The notes under the pieces: model-generated
Told to the model about the DNA's origin: nothing
What the model saw: the letters and a program-made list of their open reading frames with translations, nothing else
The model's database searches: none
Source: Ephydatia muelleri
Taxonomy: Eukaryota; Porifera; Demospongiae; Spongillida; Spongillidae
Direction: 5' to 3'
Assembly: GCA_013339895.1 (NCBI GenBank)
Contig: JABACO010000009.1
Span: forward strand, 1,284,518-1,348,517
DNA: 64,000 bases
In this document: in pieces, positions 46,732 to 60,000 of the stretch
Layout of the letters: each line of letters begins with the position of its first letter
Numbering within the stretch: the first letter of the stretch is position 1
Program-made: the position numbers and the translations under genes

Positions 46732-49700
46732 TGTAAGAGTGTATCTCCAATAATGCCCCTCGCATGCACAATACGTAACAATACACAACACAATAATTAT
46801 CAGTCAACATAGTGTTATGCCACATCTCCCTTTCTTGAGATGATAGATCACCACCCCAATCGTTCAGGTGGGTGAATCCTTGTGCCTGTCTGTGACCGTG
46901 TCATGATTCGACGAGGGGGAGGTTACCCTTTCCTGGCAGTCATTCCCCTTCTTGCTGTGGTTGCTCTAACTGCGATTCAGGAAGTGCTTGCTCCAACTCT
47001 GGTCCCGGAGGCTCCAATATTTTCCCATCAAGGCTGGGCATGACATTGAGTTGGTGTTGATTGCGGCGTGCCTTACCACTCAGGGTTTCCACGATGTATG
47101 ATCGAGGGGCCTCTGCCTTCCCCACTACCACACCGGGAGTTGGTTTACTCCTATCGGTGGTGATCCAAACTTCTGTCTGCTGTGGAATCTGAGGGAGTGA
47201 GTGGACCCTATGATGCTTGTCAAAATTGGCCTTTTGATGGGACTTAAACTCCTGGTCTTGCTCTTGGAATCCATGTAGGTGTGTCCATGTTGGTTTCAGC
47301 TGTTCTGAGATCTGTGGCAGATTTGTACGCAATTGTCTACCCATGAGGAGTTGGGCCGGTGACAGGCCACACCAAGGTAGCTGTGTGGATCGGTAGGTAA
47401 GGATGGCCAAGTAAGGGTCTTGATTTCCTTTCAAAATATTTTTCACAGTTTGGACCGTTCTCTCAGCAAGACCATTCCTTTGGGGGAAATGTGGGCTGTT
47501 AGTAGTGTGCCGGAAGCCATAGTCTGCAGCAGATCTTGCAAACTCATCTGAGGAGAACTGTGGACCATTGTCGATTCTCACTGTTTCAGGTATACCATGC
47601 CTAGAAAACACTGCTTCCACAGCTTCAATCACAGCTTTGCTGGAAGTTGACTTGAGCTTGATAACTTCAGGATACCTTGAAAAGTAGTCTACAATGAGCA
47701 CATAGTTGGCTCCATTCAACATGAACAGGTCCATTGCAACACTTTGCCATGGATAGTCTGGTAGAGGTGTGGGCATCAATGGCTCAGGACGGGGTGTGGA
47801 GCGCTTTACGCACTCTGCACAACCTTCAATGACTTCCTTTATTCGCTGCAATATGCCAGGCCACCAAACAGAAATTCTTGCTTTAAGTTGGCATCTCTGA
47901 ATACTTTGATGCCCATGGTGAAGTTTTCGAAGTGTCTCCTGTTGAAGAAACCCTGGTACCACAATGCGCTTTTGGAAGAGAAATAGATTGTTGTGAACTG
48001 ACAGTTCACCTTGAACCTTCCAGTACGGCTTTAGTGCAGGTTCAATTGTGTGCCTTTCTGGCCATCCATCAAGACAATGCTTCATCACTGCTGAACACGG
48101 GATCAGCTGCCTGAGCCACTGCATATTGACATAGCCGTTCCTGGCCGGCAGGAAGGTGTCTAATGGAAACTTCCATGATGCGTTCTGCTTCTTCTTCTAA
48201 CTGCTGGTCGGCTTTAGTGATGGGCCCTGGCGCTCTAGACAGTGCATCAGCTGTACACAAAAGCTTACCAGGCACATGCTGAATAGTATAATCAAATCGT
48301 GCAAGCCTTAGCTGGAATCGAAGAATTCGTGAAGGTAATGCATCAAGGTGTTTTGACCCTAGCAGCGGAACTAGTGGCTTGTGATCAGTTTCTATGTGGA
48401 ATTTAAGCCCTTTAACAATATAGCTGGCAAATTTGTCATAAGCCCATACAGTCGCCAATGCCTCCTTTTCAATCTGTGCATACTGTGTTTCGGTATCTGA
48501 CATAGATCGTGATGCGTATGCCACTGGTTTCCATTCACCCCCTGTTTTCTGTAGCCACTGCGCCCAGCCCATGTGATGATGCATCAGCAGAAAGTTTGGT
48601 TGGTGCATCTGGGGTATAGAATGCAAGCACTGTTGGCTTGCAAAGTTCCGCTTTTACCAACCGGAAGGCCTCTTCTTGCATCTGGCCCCATTGCCATGTA
48701 CGATTCTTGCTCAGCAGCTCTCGCAAGGGTTGCGTTATTTGTGCTAAGTTGGGCGAAAACTTTCCCATTTGGTTGGCCATTCCTAGGAATCGTCACAACT
48801 CAGTGGTGTTATTGGGTGATTTCAGGCGTTGGATGGCTGATGTTTTCTCTGGATCTGCTTGGATGCCCTGATGGTCAACGACACGTCCCAGAAAGAGTAG
48901 TTTATTTTTCTCAAACTCGCATTTCTCTCTATTTAAGGTTACTCCCCCATTCCAGATTCTGTCCAGTGCCGCTGTCAGTCGAATATCGTTATCACTGCCA
49001 AAGACCAACACGTCGTTCATCTGACAGAGGACTCCTTTGAGGCCTGCAAGGATCTGACTCATCCGCTTCTGAAAATGTTCAGGCGCGCTGCAAATCCCGA
49101 AGGGAAGTTTGTGGAAATAGTAACGACCACATGGAGTGATAAATGTCGTTAGTAGCTCTCGGTCAAGGGGATTAGCCAGAACCCCGAGTTAGCATCAAGT
49201 TTGCTGAAGATCTTTGCACCTGCCAGCTGGGCTAAGGTTTCATCTACTTGAGGAAGAGGGTACGCCTCTCAACACACATACCGATTTAAAGGTTGGTAGT
49301 CTACGCATATGCGAATTGCCCCATTCTTCTTATGAACCACTACCATCCCAGCACACCATGGGGTTGGTTTGTCTACTTTAGAGATTATTCCTAGTGACTC
49401 CATTTGCTTCAGCTCCTGTTCAACCTTGGAACGCAATGGTAGAGGGATGTTCCTTGAAGTGAACAATGCATACGGCTGTGCATCAGGTTTTAGCTGAATG
49501 CCATAGGGCTCCCCCAAGCTCCCCAGTCCTTGGAACAGTGTTGGATACCTTTCCACAATGTGAGGCAAGGTTTCTACAGTTTCCTCCACCCTTGCCACCA
49601 GGTCCAGTGCGAGAATAGCTGGCAGACCCAGTAGGTTTGTTTTTAGATCTTTCACCACATACACAGGCTGGTTGGTAGTTTTCCCCTGATGAGACAACTC

Positions 49701-50789
49701 CCATTCCAACTGACCAATCACCTTTAAGGGAGTACGTGCAGGACCATAAAGAGTTTTCTTTGGTGATTTTAGTTTGGACCCTCTAAGAGTTTTGAATGCA
49801 GCATCTGAAATTGCAGACACTTCGGCCCCTGTATCAAGTTTGAACTCTAGCATCTGACCACAAAGCCTTAGCTTGACCCTCCAAGTTTCAGAACTGTTTT
49901 GTGAGAGTGTGTCCAGGAATGCAGTGTCGACATAGCTTTCATCAGGTTCTACCTCAGCCACAGTCTTTGATAGGCACTGTGAGCTGAAGTGTCCTTTCCG
50001 CTTGCATTTGTGGCAAACTGAATCCTTAGCAGGGCAGAGGTACCAGGATGCTGTCCTTTTCCACATTTAGTACACTGCCTAGGTGTTTGTTTTGGCTTTG
50101 TGAAAGTCCCACTTGATGGCTTTGTCCAGGTCTCTTGACTCCTAAGGACATTCACCATGCCAGGTTCTACGCTGAGAGGGCTACTGTATGCCTCTTGAAG
50201 CACCTGTTGTTGTGAGTGTACTGCCTCTTTCTGTCGCAGCATAGTCTTTGTTTTCTCTAGGGTGAGGTCCGGGTGTAGTTGAAGTCTCTCTGAGAGGGCC
50301 TTATCCCGAATGCCGACCACAAGGCGGTCACGAATCATTTTAGAGGTTAGTGATCCATATGAGCACCGTTCCGCCAAATCGTACAATTCAGTAATATACT
50401 GGTCCCCGGACTCACTTTCCATCTAGTCACGTCGGTTGAAGCGCGCGCGCTGGCGGACATGAAAATACTCGTCTAGCTTCCCCAACACATTATCATAGCT
50501 TTCTCTCTCAGACTCACTGATATTTGTCGACGAAAGAACCATTTCTGCCTCCTCGCCCATGTAATACAGCAGCATGCTAATTTGCTTCGAGTCGGACTGT
50601 GTATCGAGGGACGAAGCGATACGAACTGTTGGAACCGCCGTTTCCAGCGACTCCAGTCGTAATGTAGACGGATTTCGGTCATGTCCAACGTTGGGTGTCA
50701 TGCACCGCTGCCACCATGTAAGAGCCCATCCGGGCGCATGCGCAATACATAACAATTTACAACATCGGTCAACATAGTGTTATGCCACA
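46732..50789 (-). mobile_element. Ty3/gypsy LTR retrotransposon 2, short diverged LTRs
   Basis: Probable LTRs are 46732-46824 and 50717-50789 (93 and 73 bp). They share TGTAAGAG at one end, GCATGCRCAATACRTAACAA in the middle and TCAACATAGTGTTATGCCAC at the other end, with an indel between. TACC flanks both sides (46728-46731, 50790-50793). On the element strand TGGTGGCAGCGG, a primer-binding-site candidate, abuts the 5' LTR (50716-50705), and AAGAAAGGGAGA, a purine tract, abuts the 3' LTR. The LTRs are unusually short and clearly older than those of the other two elements. Confidence 0.85.
46940..50755 (-). pseudogene. gag-pol of gypsy element 2, dead
   Basis: Gag lies at 50755-49949 (with frame breaks). 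A zinc knuckle CHKCKRKGHFSSQC and protease DTGAEVSAIS lie in 50066-49269; that frame ends at a TGA inside RT (after LNRYVC) with RT-like sequence continuing beyond it. The RT active site near 49020 reads QMND instead of YxDD, so a catalytic Asp is lost. RNase H is at 48780-48069 (SADASSHGLGAV, IETDHKPLVPLLG). Integrase is at 48124-46940 with its His/Cys finger, MDLFMLNGANY, DNGPQFSSDEF and QRNGLAERTVQT. The stop, the frame breaks and the altered RT site make it inactive. Confidence 0.9.
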
Positions 50790-51279
50790 TACCCACCACA
50801 CCTCTTGCCCACACCAGTTAGTAATATGCTCACATAACATAAATGAGCGTTGCTTTTCGAGGCCACCCTTATACTCGCTTAGTACGATATCCTTTGGTTC
50901 GTACAGAGAGTAGCTGCAGTGAAAAAGGAAGTGCGTACATGCAACATTACATGCATGTATGTGCTCAACTATATACACCAAAACTTGAAATTTATACTCT
51001 TACATGCAACAGTTGCCCACTACATGCCATGAAATCTGAAGCCATTCTGATTCAATGCACAGATGATGTCAGCAACCATGACATTTGCTACATTGCATCA
51101 CATTGCACTAGAAAGTTCAAACAATAACTCCATGCATCTCGTACATGTAGGTCTGGAATGGAACTAAAGTCTCTTCCAACATTACATAACGACACTGACA
51201 AAAGGCAACGCTGACGCAACGTTTCAGCTAATGTCATATGCAAACCAAGAGGTAAGAGTAGGTTACTACATTTACATAC
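50790..51279. other. No feature seen
   Basis: Flank of gypsy element 2; short open frames only. Confidence 0.45.
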
Positions 51280-51612
51280 CTTTGAATAACTTTGTCAGTA
51301 GTACTTTTTCGATGGCCTCGTTGGTTTTGCACGGTACTACGCTTAGCCTTCCCGTACCGCACTCTCTTCGCCAAGCGAGCACATTCAGGACTCTCCCAAT
51401 AACGTTTCCTTTTAGCGGACCGTTTCTTTTCTGGGTCTGCTTGATAACGTTCGCGCGTTCAGCGGTCTGTTTCTTTTCAGGCTCTGCTTGATAGCTTTCG
51501 CGTTTAGCTGTCCGTTCTTTTCTGCATGGCTCTGCATGATACAGCTCGCGTTCAGCGGTCCCGTTTCTTTTCTGGGTCTGCTTTGTAGGATGCCCGTGCC
51601 GATTTCTAAAAA
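51280..51612 (-). pseudogene. Fragment with ERYQADPEKKR repeats, exon-like end
   Basis: On the minus strand about four units of 60 bp translate to SYKADPEKKR, SYQAEPEKKQTAER and ERYQADPEKKRSAKRKRYWE, followed by CARLAKRVRYGKAKRSTVQ and a consensus donor AAAG-GTATGT at 51280/51279. Single-base shifts separate the units. Basic (R/K)-x-R-Y-x-x-D-P-E-K-K-R repeats of this kind are common in N-terminal parts of large element- or helicase-associated proteins of cnidarians and sponges. The specific family is not identified. Confidence 0.4.
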
Positions 51613-51619
51613 ATCATTT

Positions 51620-53010
51620 TTCGAGGTGGGTATTCCAATACGGTGAAATGTTCTTTGAAGGTGTGATAACCATTAAGTGATGTAGTATGTAACAATAGTT
51701 TGATTTATATTCATTGCTATACTCTTACGATGGCTTCTACTATCAAACTATTTAATATTCTTTGTTTTCCTCTTTCTTCAACGATGAACCAAATACAATC
51801 CTACAACAGAGGGTAAGTATATTGTTTAGAATGATTTTGAGCTTCGGTAAGATGATGGAATGCGGACTTGGATAAGTTGAACTTTTCTATGCTTGTAGCT
51901 GTTGATTAGTGGCTTCCTGGAGAACATACTTTATAAACTTTAACTTTTGTCTCCTGAACAATTTGGGGTATGCAGGTCGATGCTGGAAGTATCTAAGAGC
52001 ATGTTAATTTTAATGAATAAACTATTCTTTCAAGTGTGTTAATCATTTTTTAATGTTCATGTAGTATATATATCTAGCAATGATTTGAATGCTTACCTAT
52101 TCATGTATGACAACTTATATCTCCAACTATTATGTGATTATTCATTGAAGTGGATCTTTCCAATTGGGTGCGATGTTCTTTGAATTGTGATAACCACTTA
52201 GTGATATAGTATGTAACAATGGTTTGATTTCTTTGCATTGCTATTCAAATTATTAAATATTTTTTCTTTCCCTTAGTCTTCAATGAGAAACCAAAATTCA
52301 TCTTACAAACAGACTATAAGTTTTGCATTTAGATATATGTATCCATTGTTTTAGAGTATATGTAGGATGATTTTGTGCATTCAGGAAGATGATAGAAAAA
52401 TAAAGTCGTATTATTATGATATTTCCTTTGTTGACAATGCATGGATGAGGTCCATGTGCATGAATGGATTTAGCTATTGATGAGCGGTTTCCAGGGTAGC
52501 GTACCTTATTAATGTTTAAGGTCTGGTATTAAACAATAAGTGGTTTGCAGATCATGTTGTGATTATTCTTAGACGTATATCCAAAGGGTACAATGGTGAT
52601 AACCATTTAATGATAAACCAAACATCATCCTACCTCAGGGAGTAAATTTTATTGTATTCATTGCTTTGATATCGTGTGCTATGATTTTGAGCATTCAGGA
52701 AACTATTTGTGATGAACTTTCCTTTGTTGAGAATGGGTGGATGAGGTCCATGTGTATGTGAATGGATGCAGCTATTGATGAGTCAATTTCTGGGTAACAT
52801 ACTCTATCGTTTACATAGGGATACAATTTGTGGTTTGCAGGTCAAGTTATGATTACAATGGTCTAAAATGTGATAGCCATTTAGTGTGTAACATTGGTTT
52901 GGTTTCTTTGCACTGCTATTCTCGTATGATGACTTCTGCTGCCAAATCCTTTCTTTTGTTTTTGGTGCAATGTTGAATCAAACATCATCCTATATCAGAA
53001 GCACATGCCT
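51620..53010. repeat. Diverged tandem repeat, four partial units
   Basis: Blocks recur in order. GTGATAACCA(T/C)TTAGTGAT-like then GTAACAATGGTTTGATTTCT and CAATGAGAAACCAAA-like segments lie near 51650-51820, 52170-52320, 52580-52650 and 52865-53000. Between them a TAGCTATTGATGAGYGGTTTC-like block comes near 51898, 52470 and 52770. Spacing shrinks from about 520 to about 270 bp. No coding capacity seen. Confidence 0.65.
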
Positions 53011-53024
53011 GTTGGTCTGGGCCC

Positions 53025-53207
53025 TCACACTTCCTTCCCCTGCTCTGGCTGCAACGCCGTTGCTGGATTTCTTGAAAGTGTGTCCGCGTTCATGTTCATA
53101 GCCTTTGTTCGATGTTCCACCATAAAGGAGTAAGGTTGAAGAACTAAGCTCCATCTACATAGTCTTGCATTGCTCTCCTTGGGTTTTATAGCCACTCGAG
53201 TGCGCAA
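53025..53207 (-). pseudogene. gypsy pol relic, RNase H end
   Basis: LCRWSLVLQPYSFMVEHRTK, then NMNADTLSR, is the conserved end of Ty3/gypsy RNase H (R-W-x-L-x-L-Q-x-Y ... N-x-x-A-D-x-L-S-R). An isolated fragment. Confidence 0.75.
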
Positions 53208-53286
53208 TGGTATGTTTGGACTACAAATTCATAGGAGAATAGCAGTAGAAACAAATCAAACCATTGTTACAATTGCTACATAATCA

Positions 53287-54709
53287 TCACAATGTCAATA
53301 ACTTGCCCTGCCTCTTCACTCCATCATGAAGGAATATCTGCTTCTTCCTGTAATTCCTCGCTTCAAAGTATCCTTGATTATCATGAACATGAAAGTCCTT
53401 GAGCATATTGACGTGGTTTCTCTTTCTCCTGCCCAGCATGTCGATAAGGTAATTGACCTTACCCATTTTACTCATTCACTGCAACACTTGATAAGGATCC
53501 TGCCATTGCGCAAGCAACTTGTTGGAAGATGTTGGGAGTAGTACCAGTACTGAATCGCCTGGCTTGAACTCGCGGATTCGAGCACCCTTGTCAAACCAAG
53601 ATTTCTGATGAAGTTGGGACCTGAATATATGTTCATGCACCTGTTCAGACATCTCTCTAAGTCATTCCCTTGTGGACACAATGTAGCTGATTACATTTTC
53701 ATCATTAGACCCACTTGCTGTTTCCCAAACTTGTTTGTATGATGTCCAGTGGTCCTCGTACATCACGACCATACAAGAGCTCGAAGGGGGAAATACCGTT
53801 ACATGCTTGTGGTACTTCACGATATGCAAATGGTAGATAGTGGATTTTCTTATTCCACTCTTTTTTTTCATCCGTTCCCGTCTTTCACAACATTGACTTC
53901 AGCGACTGGTTAAAGCGTTCAACGAGGCCGTCGGTCTGGGGATGGTACGGGCTCAGTTGTGCATATAGGGTGCAGCTTGTACAGTTCAGCAAGTAATTAT
54001 GACGTGAAATTTGCTCCCTGATCTGTCAAGATCTCCCTAGCTACACCTACACGAGCAAATACCTTAATAAGCTCCTCTGCCACACATTCAGATTCGATGC
54101 TGTTGAGGGGCACCGGCTCCGGGTAGCGAGTTTCGTAATCGCATATTACTTGTTCCCTGCTCAACTTCTAGGAAGTGGGCCAACAATATCCATGGCAATG
54201 CAGCTAAATTGCTCTGAAACGATAGGAAGAGGAATCAATTGTGCTGGCTTAGCCCCCTTAAATGAAGCCTTTTATCAAGTACTGCTGCTTTTGCAATATT
54301 TGTCTATGTCACTGAAAATAGATGGCCAGAAGAACCTGCGCAATAGTCTTTGCCTGGTTCTATCCCTGCCAGGATGTTCTGCAATGGGAATATAATGAGA
54401 CATCTCCAGTACAACTTGCCTGCACTTCTTAGGTAGAGCCAGTTGTTCAATCTCCATCTCCTCTCCTGTTCTCCTCGGTGTCCATCTTCTGTACAGCAAC
54501 GCATCTCTTTTGAAGAACACCCCTCTTGTTCCACCTGTCAATGCTGCAAGTTCCCTCACAGTTGCCAGTGTTGTATCCTGCAGATCCTTCAGTTTCTCAG
54601 CTCTGATGTTGATGTTGGACAAGCAGTCTTCCTTGCTCCCAAGTTCCCTTCGTATTTGCCTGGTCGCACCTGTGACATAGTCTTCGATTTGAATTCCTCT
54701 CAGAGTCAT
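53287..54709 (-). pseudogene. gypsy integrase relic
   Basis: 54709-54275 carries the integrase zinc finger region (HPGRDRTRQRLLRRFFWPSI). Decayed core segments follow towards 53900. 53541-53287 contains KVNYLIDMLGRRKRNHVNML, the integrase C-terminal (GPY/F-like) end. Many stops. The RNase H relic at 53025-53207 lies downstream on the same strand, the reverse of pol order, so two relics or a rearrangement are present. Confidence 0.65.
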
Positions 54710-54766
54710 CTAATTTATACTTCAATTAAAATATTAAAATCGCTGGCTTTAGATGCATGTATTTAA

Positions 54767-54955
54767 TAATGGAGAGAGAGAGAGAAAGAGAGGGAGAGTG
54801 GGGGATGGGGAGAGAGAGGATGGGGAGAGAAAGGGATGGGGAGAGAGGGGGGATGGGGAGAGAGAGGGGGATGGGGAGAGAGAGTCGGGGAATGGGGAGA
54901 GAGAGGGAGGGAGAGAGAGGGAGGGAATAAGAGAGGGGAGGAAGAGAGAGAGCAA
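54767..54955. repeat. GA/GGGGA simple repeat
   Basis: Interrupted GAGAGAG and GATGGGGAGAGA units; purine-only on the plus strand. Confidence 0.9.
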
Positions 54956-55345
54956 TGTGTATTTGGAGCATAATCTGTCAGAATAACAACTGCACCAAGC
55001 AAATGATTGCTAGGAAATAAAGACTCGTTACTTCATCTTGACTGGTAATTTATGCGATGTGAATAGTACACCATTACCAGTGTCTTAAAACAAGTACACC
55101 GCTAATAAACTCAATGCTAAATCAAGTTAGCAATGACTTTGTTTAACTGTAGCAACTTGTCAAATTGTGATGCTTATTGTTTAATTAGTACCTACATCAA
55201 GACCCTCTGAAATTAAATTAAAATCATGACCAACTTTTCCATTAATATGAACCAAGCAGATGACTAATATTAAGAACTATTTCTATATGTTTGGTGGTAG
55301 TAGGTGCCCATCTTGTTCAACCCAGTCATTAGATCTCTTAGTTTG
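54956..55345. other. No feature seen
   Basis: AT-rich spacer before copy B of the long repeat. Confidence 0.5.
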
Positions 55346-57017
55346 TCATATGTACCCTTTCAAAGCTGCTGTACCCTGTATGAAGCTGCCTTAATGCCAC
55401 TCATCAAACCTCTGTCAAGATGACATGACTCTGCATGCACTGACCTCAATCATCTACACAAGTGATTAGGAAAGCTGTTTGATGGGATCTAAGTATGACA
55501 GAACCAACGAAGACCATGCTAATAGGGGAGATTACCTTTGGTATCAAAGTAGTGAGTGGCTACCTTTTCGGGTAGTTTTATTGGACCTTGAAACAAGTAA
55601 TGAGTATATTAAAGTCAAAGTCTAGGAGAGGATAAATCTCATATTCACAAGCCTCTTTGCAGTTCTAACTGGATGTTTATTACTTTGTTGGGAATAGAAC
55701 TAGCCTGTTGAGTTACTTTTACCTGTAGATGACGGGTGAGTATCTTATGATGAGCTCCATCATGCTCATGGGGTCCATATCAGGGTGTGGTGGTGTTGAT
55801 CAATGTGTGCACTGTAAGGTGTTATGATGTACCCTATGTGCGACAGTACTGTATACTGCTTTATTAATAGAGCACCACTGCCACCAAATGTCAAGAACCT
55901 TGAAACCCCGATCCGGGGTTTACCTCTTCAATTAAGGGGTTAACCCCGAATAGTAAAAGCTTGAATTACAATAAATTTATCATCGTTGGAAGATTACCAA
56001 TTACCATGTTTGTTTCTCTACCTTTGCCTAGAGATGTACAGCGTTGCATAGCACAAATATATCAGCGATAATGTATCACAATATTCCGTGCGTGCCGTAT
56101 ATTAACTCTGGTTAGCGCAAAAATTTGATTTAAAAAGTTGCTTATCCTCGAATGGTAAGTGCCAAATAGGTTGACTGTTTGCTCTTACAATTTGTAGAAT
56201 TTGTAAATCTATATTGCGAAAATGAACTATGAATTTGACATCAAAAACGCACGGGGTTAACATTTTCGGGGTTACCCCGTAACGGACTGCAAGACTATTA
56301 TCCTGGTCCTAGACAGTAAACTGTCTACATCAAGGACCAGAGCCTGGTTAAAGGCTATTTTTTGGTCAATATTTTTCCATATATTTCTGAAAGACTCACA
56401 ATTCACAACTGCATTTATGTGTCAAGTGGCCTGTCTTATTCGAACGAGGTTAGTCAATTTAAACCTCACATTAGCATTACATGACATTAAGGCGGCATGA
56501 GAGTTGGGGACCTCCAAAAGGATGCTGTACCCTTTTCTGTCCTGACACAGCTCTTGATGCACTTGGTCACCATGCAGTAACCTTTGCAAATGTCACAGAG
56601 CCTACACTGACATTCTAGTCATGTAAAGCACCATCCTGGTAAGGGATTCTTACTGTAATAGCATGTGTGAATGTGTTAGTACATGTATGCCATAACAAAA
56701 TCGCAATGTCTGAACATTTAAAACAACACATTTAGCTATTAAACCCATCAATTCAAATATAATCTTTAATTGAACTCATTGCTTAGCTTAATTATTCGAG
56801 GACAATTACTAATACCGGTAATACTATGTGTGTTAATGTGTCTAGTTGAAATATGGTTTTGATTTGAATTGGTTTCAGAGAACCTTGACGCGTAAACATT
56901 TCAGCATAAAGCATCATGTACATTTAGCTTTACATATTCACTGACTAACAACTATATACCTTCAATATTTAGTCTTGACTTCAGAGTTAATGTATCTTGA
57001 AATATTACCTTGAGGTT
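55346..57017. repeat. Long dispersed repeat, copy B, left part
   Basis: Matches 26042 to about 27675 with small indels. It has an extra block around 56545-56620 containing GATGCACTTGGTCACCATGC, which resembles the LGHHAV-coding stretch of the RT relic. Interrupted at 57018 by gypsy element 3. Confidence 0.9.
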
Positions 57018-60000
57018 TGTTATGTATTGCGGTTATCTCTAGAACATTCATTACCACTAAACAGGTTTCTCCAGTTATAGATCCGGTTTTGCCGGTTGAT
57101 GGATTGATATGCCATTGTGTGTGTGTTGTGCTCCAGTTGTACACGTGTTCAGTGTTGATCAGTTGTTGGTTGTATCGTATTAAGATTGTCAGCTAGGATA
57201 CAACATATTGGCGACGAGGGTCAACTTCTTCTGCATTTGGTGCTGCGTTTCTACTGTGCCATATTTGTTTTCAAGGTACTTTTAGAGTTGTGTTGCATTG
57301 GGTATGGCGGTCCACGGTAATCTAGGGGTTTTCGATCGAGATTTGGAGGATTGGGCTTCTTATTGCGAAAGGGTGGAACAGTATTTCATTGCTAATGGCA
57401 TCAGTAACGCGGATAGGAAAAGAGCCATTCTACTCAGCGTTTGCGGTCCGGCTACATTTAAGTTAATTCGTAGTCTTATCGCACCGGACAAGCCTTCAGA
57501 CAAATCGTTCGAGCAGATCGTCAAAGCAGTTAGTGACCATTTATGTCCCAAGCCCTCCAGCATCCTTCAGCGTTTCTATTTCAATTCTTGTGTTCAGAAA
57601 GAGTCAGAATCAATTGCGCAATTTGTTGCAGAACTTCGACGTCTCGCAGTTCACTGCGAGTTTGAAGGTACCTTAGAAATTATGCTTCGCGACCGCTTGG
57701 TGTGTGGGGTACGTGATCCCCAGCTTCAGAAACGGTTGTTAGCTGAAAGGCAGCTAACGTTTTCTAAGGCGCTTGAGTTGGCGCAGGCTTTTGAGTCTGC
57801 TGAAAGTAGTTCCCGTGACATTCAGGCTGTTCGCTCACCTTCCGTGCCGCTTCCTGTCCACTCTGTTGACAAGAAGGGTTTAAGTGTTCCAGATTCGGTT
57901 TCGTGTTTTCGCTGTGGGGGGAAACATTACGCCACCACTTGCAAGCTCAAGTCGGTCACTTGTAATAACTGTGGCAAGACTGGGCACATAGCTAAGGTCT
58001 GTCGTAGCAATCCTACGGGTGCCAAGTCCAGCGTAGCTCGCCAGAAGGGCAAAGCTGCTAGAGGGCACTCTCCAGAAAAAGAAGACTCGCCTCCACGGGA
58101 GGGTTCGAAGGTTCATTCGCTGTACAATTTCAGTAGCAGTTCCAACAAGTTGTTTCGCGTGACTCTCCAGGTTAACGGGGTTAACCTACCAATGGAAATT
58201 GACACTGGTGCAGCTGTTTCTATTCTTAGTGAAGCTACATACAAAAGTACGTGGTCAGCGTCTTCCAGGCCTCCATTGGCCTATTCGAACATTGTTCTCC
58301 GTACTTACTCTGGCCACAAGCTTCATGTGTTGGGCAAAGTTGGGGTTAACGTTTCTTTCCAGGGCAAGACTGCGAAATTGGATCTAATTGTCGTGTCCAA
58401 CGAGGGCCCAATTTTGTTGGGCAGAGATTGGTTAGCTGCACTCGGCATGGACATCAATAGCAACATCCACAATGTTCATTCCATTCATTCTTCTTCCCTT
58501 CAAACAATACTTGATAAACATTCGCCACTTTTCAGTGAAGATTTGGGGAAACTCAAAGGCGTTACAGTTAAACTGTTTATCGACAGATCTGTCAAGCCAG
58601 CATTTTTCAAGCATAGACCAGTCCCTTTTGCCTTGCGGCAAAGGATTGAGGCCGAGCTTGACCGCCTAGAAAAGGAAGGAATAATCGAAGCTGTTCGTTT
58701 CTCAGATTGGGCGGCCTTAATCGTTCCGGTAGTTAAAAGAGACGGTTCTGTTCGTATTTGCGGTGATTTCAAACTTACTGTTAATCGTGCAACAACATTA
58801 GAGTCGTATCCGCTTCCTCGCGTTGACGAGTTGCTAGCGTCGCTTGGGAAATCTAAGGTATTCTCAAAATTGGATCTTTCCAACGCTTATCTTCAGTTGC
58901 CTGTGGATGATGAGTCCAAAGAACTTTTAACCATTTCCACACACAGGGGTCTTTACCGTTATAATCGCCTTCCTTTCGGGGTGGCTTCTGCACCCGCTAT
59001 TTTTCAGCGTTCGATGGAGTCTCTTCTACGTGGTATTCCTGGCGTTTGCGTTTTTTTTGATGACATTCTAGTTTCAGGTCCTTCTGAAAGAGACCACCTT
59101 TGCAATCTGGAAAAAGTTCTCTCCTGCTTAGAGGAGTCGGGTCTCAAGCTCAAGTTATCCAAGTGTTCGTTCCTGCTTTCAAGTGTTGAATACTTGGGTC
59201 ACCGTATTTCCGCTGCTGGTATTCAACCCACAGAGGACAAAAAGAAAGCTATCTTACAAGCCCCGGCTCCCAAAAACGTTACACAACTGAAATCGTGGCT
59301 GGGGTTACTTAACTACTATAGCAAGTTTCTGCCAAATTTATCAGCCACCCTTGCTCCTTTGTATGATCTCCTGAAAAGTCAAAGAAGTTGGAGTTGGGAG
59401 TCTTCTCAACAAGTTGCATTCTCCAAGGCTAAGGAACTGTTAACTTCTGCTTCTGTTCTCGTTCATTATGAACCCGACAGAGAGCTAGTACTGGCATGTG
59501 ATGCTTCAGAGTACGGTGTCGGAGCAGTGTTATCACACCACTTCGAAGAAGGGTTTGATCGTCCAATTGCTTTCGCTTCGCGCACACTAGCTCCAGCTGA
59601 GCGTAAGTATTCTCAGTTAGACAAGGAAGCCTTAGCCATTGTGTTTGGGGTGGACAAGTTTCATCAGTACCTTTATGGTAGACACTTCACTATACTTTCT
59701 GACCATAAACCTCTTCAGTACCTCTTTGCAGTGGATCGCCCCATTCCTCAGATGGTTTCGCCTAGAGTGCAGCGGTGGGCCCTTACCCTGAGCGCTTTCG
59801 ATTACACCATTTCGTTCAGGGCTGGCAAGTTGCAAGGAAATGCGGATGCACTGAGTCGGTTGCCGTTACAGCATTCACCAGAGGAGGTTCCCACCCCAGG
59901 GGATATGATTTTACTTCTTGAAGCATTGGATTTGAGTGAAGCACCTATTTCAGCCGCAGCAATTAACAAACTGACCGGAAAAGACCCAGTTCTTTCAAGA

